Position numbers and translations under genes: made by a program
Notes under the pieces: generated by a model
What the model saw: only the letters and a program-made list of their open reading frames with translations
What the model was told of the DNA's origin: nothing
Databases searched by the model: none
DNA from: an uncultured Desulfobacterales bacterium
Lineage (GTDB): Bacteria; Desulfobacterota; Desulfobulbia; Desulfobulbales; Desulfocapsaceae
DNA: 64,000 bases
Reading direction: 5' to 3'
Assembly (NCBI GenBank): GCA_937915545.1
Contig: CALGIJ010000021.1
Coordinates: 62,001-126,000, forward strand
Shown here: positions 60,286 through 64,000 of the stretch, piece by piece
Numbering within the stretch: position 1 is the stretch's first letter
Layout: every line of letters begins with the position of its first letter

Positions 60286-60307
60286 GCCGCCGGCGGATGC
60301 CGGCGGC
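60286..60307. repeat. Intercistronic stem-loop between receptor 2 and the importer genes
   Basis: GCCGCCGGC (60286-60294) and GCCGGCGGC (60299-60307) form a perfect 9-bp GC stem with a 4-nt loop, directly after the receptor stop codon. With only CTTT after it on the minus strand it is a weak terminator, and may lower expression of the importer relative to the receptor. Confidence 0.6.
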
Positions 60308-60318
60308 AATGGAAAGAT

Positions 60319-62349
60319 TTAGAAATTGACCTTGATTCCACCGAGCACCGAGAACCCCGGATCCTGGAATTGCCAGGGCATCTCGTATTCCTTGTCGGTC
60401 AGATTGTAGAGATCGACATAGGCATCCACTTTATAGGCCTGGCTGCTCAGCAGCCGCTTCTTGAGGCTGGCGTTGAGGACTTCATATCCGTCGAATTCCT
60501 GGCGCCCCGATTTCGAGGTCGAGTCGTAGATCGGCCCGGAAACATGCAGGGTTACGCTGGCCGAGAAATCCAGCGGCAGCTTGACATCAAACCCGACATT
60601 GCCCATATGCTCGGGGACGAAGGGCACTTCGGCACCGTCCTGGTCGGGATCGTTGTTATTAGAGATCTCGGTATCGGTATAGGTGTAATTGGCAAACCAC
60701 TTCATCCAATCGGCAAGCCGATGTTCTACGGACAACTCGACTCCGTAGCTGGTGGTCTCGCCGGCGTTGATATCCTGAGACTGTGAAGGATCGCTGTTCA
60801 CCACCACGGTGACGATCTGGTCGTCAACCAGGTTGTAGAAGCCGCGAACACCAAGCTTCAGACTGTCGATCGGCTTGAGATCGACGCCCAGGTCGTAGCC
60901 GATGCCCGATTCCGGATCGAGACCGGGATTGGGCAGTTGGCCGTTTTTGCCAGCGACGCCCTTATCGGCAAGGGCGATGATGCCCCCCACCGACTTGAGC
61001 GAGGGGGCGACAAAGCTCGATCCGGCGTTGGTATAGATGGATACGGCCGGGGTGAGGTTGTACTTCGCGCCGGCGCTCCACAGCACTTTGTCCCAATCCT
61101 GCTCGTCGTTGCCCGGAAGGCTGCCGCCGAGCAGGGAAATATCATGCTGCGTATAGCTGTAACGGCCTCCGGCACGGAGCAGCAAATCGCCCACCGGAAC
61201 CTCTTCCTGGACATAGATACCCAGCTGGTCGGCATCGGCATCGTTGCCCAGCACCTTGCTGGTCACCTCGCTATAGGTCTCGTAGGACACCCGCTGGTAG
61301 TCGCTCCCGACGGTGAGCAAGGCCCCCTTGAAATGGTCGACGGCCACCGAAAAATCCACCGGCAAGATATGTTGCTCAACCCCGTTTTCGGATGCCAGCG
61401 CCAGGCTCTTCGGGTAGTTGTCCTCTTCCCAGGTGCGGTCGTACCCGCGATAGCCGACTTTGAGATTGGTGCGTACCGTCTCGCCCAGGGGCAGGGCATA
61501 GGCGCCGTTGATCGTCCAATACTCGTGGTCGAAATCACGGTTGGGGCGGCCAGTATCGCCCTGCTGGGCGGTTCGGGCAAGGAACAGCGAGGCTTTGTGG
61601 CTGCCCTGCTCATTGAGAAAAGCGGTGGTTTTAAGGTAGAGCTTGTTCTTGCTGTACTCGGGGTCGTCGATCATGTTCAACCACGAGGGATTGGCGCCGT
61701 AGTTGGTGTAATCGGACTGCTGATAGTCGCCACCGAAGAAAAAGTGGAGCTTGTCGGCCGCCTGCTGGTGGTAGAAACTGCCACCGTAGGTGTTATAGGA
61801 GCCGTAATAGGCGTCGATCTCGCTGGCGGTTTTATCGATGCGCTCGCGCAGGATGAGGTTGGTGGTGCCGGTGAGCGGGCTCTGGTTGCCGGCAAAGTCC
61901 ATGCTCAGATAGTTGGGATAAAGCACCGCGGCTGGGCCACGTTGCACTTCGATGCGCTCCAGGGCCCTGGCCGAAAGGCTCTGCGGTTCGACAAAGGCGT
62001 CGATGGGCAGGCCATCGAGCATATAGGTGTTGTATTTCTGCGACAATCCGCCACTCGCCCCCCAGTTGGCGTCGTTGCGGGACAGTACCGACACGGCAAT
62101 ACCGGGCTGCGTGGTGAGCAACTCAGCGAGATTATTGTTGCCGGAAACCATGGCCTCAATTTCAGCGCTGTCGATGATTTCCACCTTCTGGGTGACATTC
62201 CCAGGGGTTTTCGGGCTCTTCGAAGCGGTGATTACCATTTCCTCGATCTGGGCAGCTCCCTGCTGGGCCGCCTGACTCCATACGGGGAAAGCGGTCAACG
62301 CAAGGGCGAGGGCTGTCTTAACAACTTTTTTCGCGGGTGGATTGTTCAT
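60319..62349 (-). CDS. TonB-dependent outer-membrane receptor 2
   Basis: A 676-residue receptor with a signal peptide (cleavage near SQAAQ), a TonB box IEEMVITASK, a plug domain ending near residue 170 (YNTYMLDGLPIDAFVEP, RIEVQRGPAAVLYP) and a barrel that ends in GGIKVNF with terminal Phe. Its barrel is Asn/Asp/Tyr-rich. It is the first gene of the long minus-strand cluster with system 1, system 2 and FmdE, and it shares the TTTCGTGTTCAA promoter motif with receptor 1. Ligand unknown; a metal chelate is likely. Confidence 0.93.
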   Translation of the reverse strand: MNNPPAKKVVKTALALALTAFPVWSQAAQQGAAQIEEMVITASKSPKTPGNVTQKVEIIDSAEIEAMVSGNNNLAELLTTQPGIAVSVLSRNDANWGASGGLSQKYNTYMLDGLPIDAFVEPQSLSARALERIEVQRGPAAVLYPNYLSMDFAGNQSPLTGTTNLILRERIDKTASEIDAYYGSYNTYGGSFYHQQAADKLHFFFGGDYQQSDYTNYGANPSWLNMIDDPEYSKNKLYLKTTAFLNEQGSHKASLFLARTAQQGDTGRPNRDFDHEYWTINGAYALPLGETVRTNLKVGYRGYDRTWEEDNYPKSLALASENGVEQHILPVDFSVAVDHFKGALLTVGSDYQRVSYETYSEVTSKVLGNDADADQLGIYVQEEVPVGDLLLRAGGRYSYTQHDISLLGGSLPGNDEQDWDKVLWSAGAKYNLTPAVSIYTNAGSSFVAPSLKSVGGIIALADKGVAGKNGQLPNPGLDPESGIGYDLGVDLKPIDSLKLGVRGFYNLVDDQIVTVVVNSDPSQSQDINAGETTSYGVELSVEHRLADWMKWFANYTYTDTEISNNNDPDQDGAEVPFVPEHMGNVGFDVKLPLDFSASVTLHVSGPIYDSTSKSGRQEFDGYEVLNASLKKRLLSSQAYKVDAYVDLYNLTDKEYEMPWQFQDPGFSVLGGIKVNF

Positions 62350-62402
62350 GGTCTTCTCTCACATCCCTGACTTAGTCAATGCATCTCAGTCATCCTGGAC
62401 GC

Positions 62403-62437
62403 CATTGTCACACGATGCCATTCATCGTGTGACAATG
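62403..62437. promoter_or_regulatory. 15-bp palindrome in the leader of receptor 2
   Basis: CATTGTCACACGATG (62403-62417) and its exact complement (62423-62437) are separated by five bases. It lies 54 bp upstream of the start codon. There is no T run after it, so a regulator site or a leader RNA hairpin is more likely than a terminator. Confidence 0.65.
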
Positions 62438-62475
62438 TGCTGCTTACCGCGAAACGCTACAGGCGTCAATCAAAA

Positions 62476-62499
62476 TTGAACACGAAATGACAAATCATA
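62476..62499 (-). promoter_or_regulatory. Promoter -10 box and shared motif of receptor 2
   Basis: On the minus strand TATGAT (62494-62499) is a good -10 box, and TTTCGTGTTCAA (62476-62487) follows six bases later. The same 12-mer follows the -10 box of receptor 1 by nine bases. No clear -35 box is seen. Confidence 0.5.
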
Positions 62500-62672
62500 C
62501 CCCGGAAGGGGGTCCGAAGCCGTCCCAAACAAACCATGCATAACAATTTGTAACTACACATCAAACACGTAACAACAATAGATATGATGCACACAAATTT
62601 CTGAATTGTCAGCTGGGACGCAAAAGAAAGGCGAGAGTAAAATTGCTGGGATGGGATGAGGATGCGTTGTGG

Positions 62673-63566
62673 TCAACGCATGAGGAGGAGGCTTAAGGCC
62701 ATCATCGCCATGCCGCCGACCAGGCCGAAGAGGCTATCGTGGCCCTGACCGTAGGCACGGCTGGTGGGGAGCAGTTCGTCGAGGCTGATATAGACCATGA
62801 TGCCGGCAACCCCGCCGAAGAGGATGCCCATGAGCTGCGGCGGCAATACCCCCTGGGGGCTGCCGGCGAAGAAGAGGATGACCAGGTAGGCGACGCCTGC
62901 GCCCACCGGCTCGGCCAGGCCGCTGGCGAAGGAGTAGAAAAAGGCGGTGCGCCGCTTGCCGGTGGCGTAGTAGAGGGGCACCGAGACGCTGATGCCCTCG
63001 GGGATGTTGTGCAGGGCGATGGCGATGGCGATGGCCACGCCGAGGCTCGGGTCCTCGAGGGCGGCGAGGAAGGTGGCCAGCCCTTCGGGGAAGTTGTGGA
63101 TGCCGATGGCCAGGGCGGTGAACAGGCCCATGCGCAGCAGCTTGGCGTGGTCACGAGGCACCCCAGACGCGGCGGCCCTGGCTCTGGGACGGGGGCGATC
63201 GTCCTGCATCAGCGGGACGTCCTGGTCGTGGAGGAGGTCGGTCTCGGCCTCGTCGTGGATCTCGTGGGGGTTGGACTCCCCGGGGATGAGGTTGTCGATC
63301 AGGCCGATGAGCAGCATACCGCCAAAGAACGAGGCGACGTTGACCCAATGGCCGAGGGGGTCACCATAGTGCTGTACCAGCGCATTCTGGCCCTTGAAGA
63401 ATATCTCGACGAAGGAGACGTAGAGCATCACCCCGGCGGAAAAGCCGGTGGCTACGGAAAGGAAGCGATAATTGGAGAGTTTGGCGGCAAAGGCGATGAT
63501 GCTGCCGATACCGGTGGCCAGGCCGGCGAAGGCGGTCAAGCCCAGTGCGAACCATACGTCATTCAT
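62673..63566 (-). CDS. zupT: ZIP-family divalent metal transporter (ZupT-like)
   Basis: A 297-residue inner-membrane protein with eight helices. The metal-path motifs of ZupT are present as HNFPEGLATF (helix 4) and ALHNIPEGISVSVPLYYATG (helix 5). The variable cytosolic loop (about residues 100-140) is acidic with a few His residues. It imports zinc and often iron, manganese, cobalt or nickel with low selectivity. I start it at 63566; an in-frame TTG eight codons upstream is possible. It ends about 320 bp from the receptor 2 start. Confidence 0.93.
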   Translation of the reverse strand: MNDVWFALGLTAFAGLATGIGSIIAFAAKLSNYRFLSVATGFSAGVMLYVSFVEIFFKGQNALVQHYGDPLGHWVNVASFFGGMLLIGLIDNLIPGESNPHEIHDEAETDLLHDQDVPLMQDDRPRPRARAAASGVPRDHAKLLRMGLFTALAIGIHNFPEGLATFLAALEDPSLGVAIAIAIALHNIPEGISVSVPLYYATGKRRTAFFYSFASGLAEPVGAGVAYLVILFFAGSPQGVLPPQLMGILFGGVAGIMVYISLDELLPTSRAYGQGHDSLFGLVGGMAMMALSLLLMR

Positions 63567-63780
63567 CTCCCTGCCGTCCCCCGCTGCCAAGATGTTGCGC
63601 GATGTACCCGAGTTCCTCGTATTTGTCCCATCGCCACCCGCTTGTCCAGCACAATTTCACGGCCAATGGCCAAAGCTGGCCTTACAGCTCCTTTTCCTGT
63701 TGGTGAGCAGGGCGAGATCCGGTACTATGGCCGGCGGATTTGTGCGCAAAACCTGGTGACGCCAGGAAAGGAGTGGCACC

Positions 63781-64000
63781 GTGCTGGAATTTCTGCCCCA
63801 ATACCCCCCTGCCTTCTGGCCGAGCGCCCTGGCCTCGGTGCTGCTCATCGGCATCTCCAAGGCCGGCTTCGGCGCCGGCGTCGGCGTCATCGCCACGCCG
63901 CTGATGGCCCTGACCATCCCCACCGCCGAGGCCGCCGCCCTGCTCCTGCCCCTACTGATCATCTCCGACTTCATGGCCATCCGCCAGTACCGCTCGCGCT
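63781..64000 (+). CDS. TSUP (TauE/SafE) family permease, cut by the window end
   Basis: The first 73 codons of a membrane protein: GTG start with AAAGGAG seven bases before it, a first helix with LLIGISKAGFGAGVGVIATP typical of TSUP proteins, then a second hydrophobic segment. The remainder is outside the window. It is not closely similar to the TSUP protein at 1648. Confidence 0.8.
   Translation, partial: MLEFLPQYPPAFWPSALASVLLIGISKAGFGAGVGVIATPLMALTIPTAEAAALLLPLLIISDFMAIRQYRSR

Overview
The window is high-GC DNA, densely coded on both strands, and reads like a free-living anaerobic Desulfobacterota (old Deltaproteobacteria) chromosome. That placement is an inference from gene content: an ECF-type nickel/cobalt importer with NikK/NikL-like accessory proteins, FmdE-family proteins, a TAXI-type fused TRAP transporter, many PAS/GAF hybrid kinases and a PEP-CTERM protein. 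No rRNA, tRNA, CRISPR array, integrase or transposase was recognised.

Layout. 1-8.7 kb: an HpcH/CitE-type CoA-ester lyase, a TSUP permease, a hybrid histidine kinase, a drug/metabolite exporter, a short TrmO followed by a histidine-rich small protein, and a lone PEP-CTERM protein behind a good sigma-54 promoter. 8.8-13.1 kb: a signalling operon (periplasmic binding protein, hybrid kinase, GAF-PAS protein). 13.4-18.1 kb: a nickel/cobalt ECF transporter operon (nikK-nikL-small membrane protein-cbiM-cbiQ-double cbiO). 18.8-25.0 kb, divergent from it: an operon opening with an FmdE fusion protein and continuing as a TonB2/TtpC-type energiser (DUF3450, two ExbB-like proteins, ExbD, TonB, TPR protein). 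25-28 kb: a second histidine-rich protein, a methyltransferase and a decayed stretch with an FmdE remnant. 28-37 kb: a glycosyltransferase, a receiver-kinase and a roughly 1,970-residue Ser/Thr kinase-ATPase-GAF-histidine kinase-receiver protein. 37.5-41.8 kb: universal stress protein plus TAXI-TRAP uptake. 42.1-47.0 kb: a compact GntR / ATP-grasp / lysine-2,3-aminomutase-like / M20 peptidase operon with an obvious operator. 47-50.4 kb: a SulP transporter and a divergent M19 dipeptidase. 50.8-62.3 kb: two TonB-dependent receptors flanking two complete FecBCD-type importers, a second FmdE and an unknown protein. 62.7-64 kb: a ZIP transporter and a truncated TSUP permease.

How it fits together. 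Much of the window concerns metal acquisition: two outer-membrane receptors, a dedicated TonB energiser, two chelate-type ABC importers, an ECF nickel/cobalt importer, a ZIP transporter, two histidine-rich proteins and three FmdE copies (one decayed). Related short promoter motifs recur in front of several of these units, which suggests one metal-responsive regulon. The strongest candidates for undescribed biology are (i) the FmdE-linked TonB/FecBCD metal-chelate system and (ii) the aminomutase/ATP-grasp/M20 operon, whose aminomutase appears to have lost both lysine-recognising aspartates.
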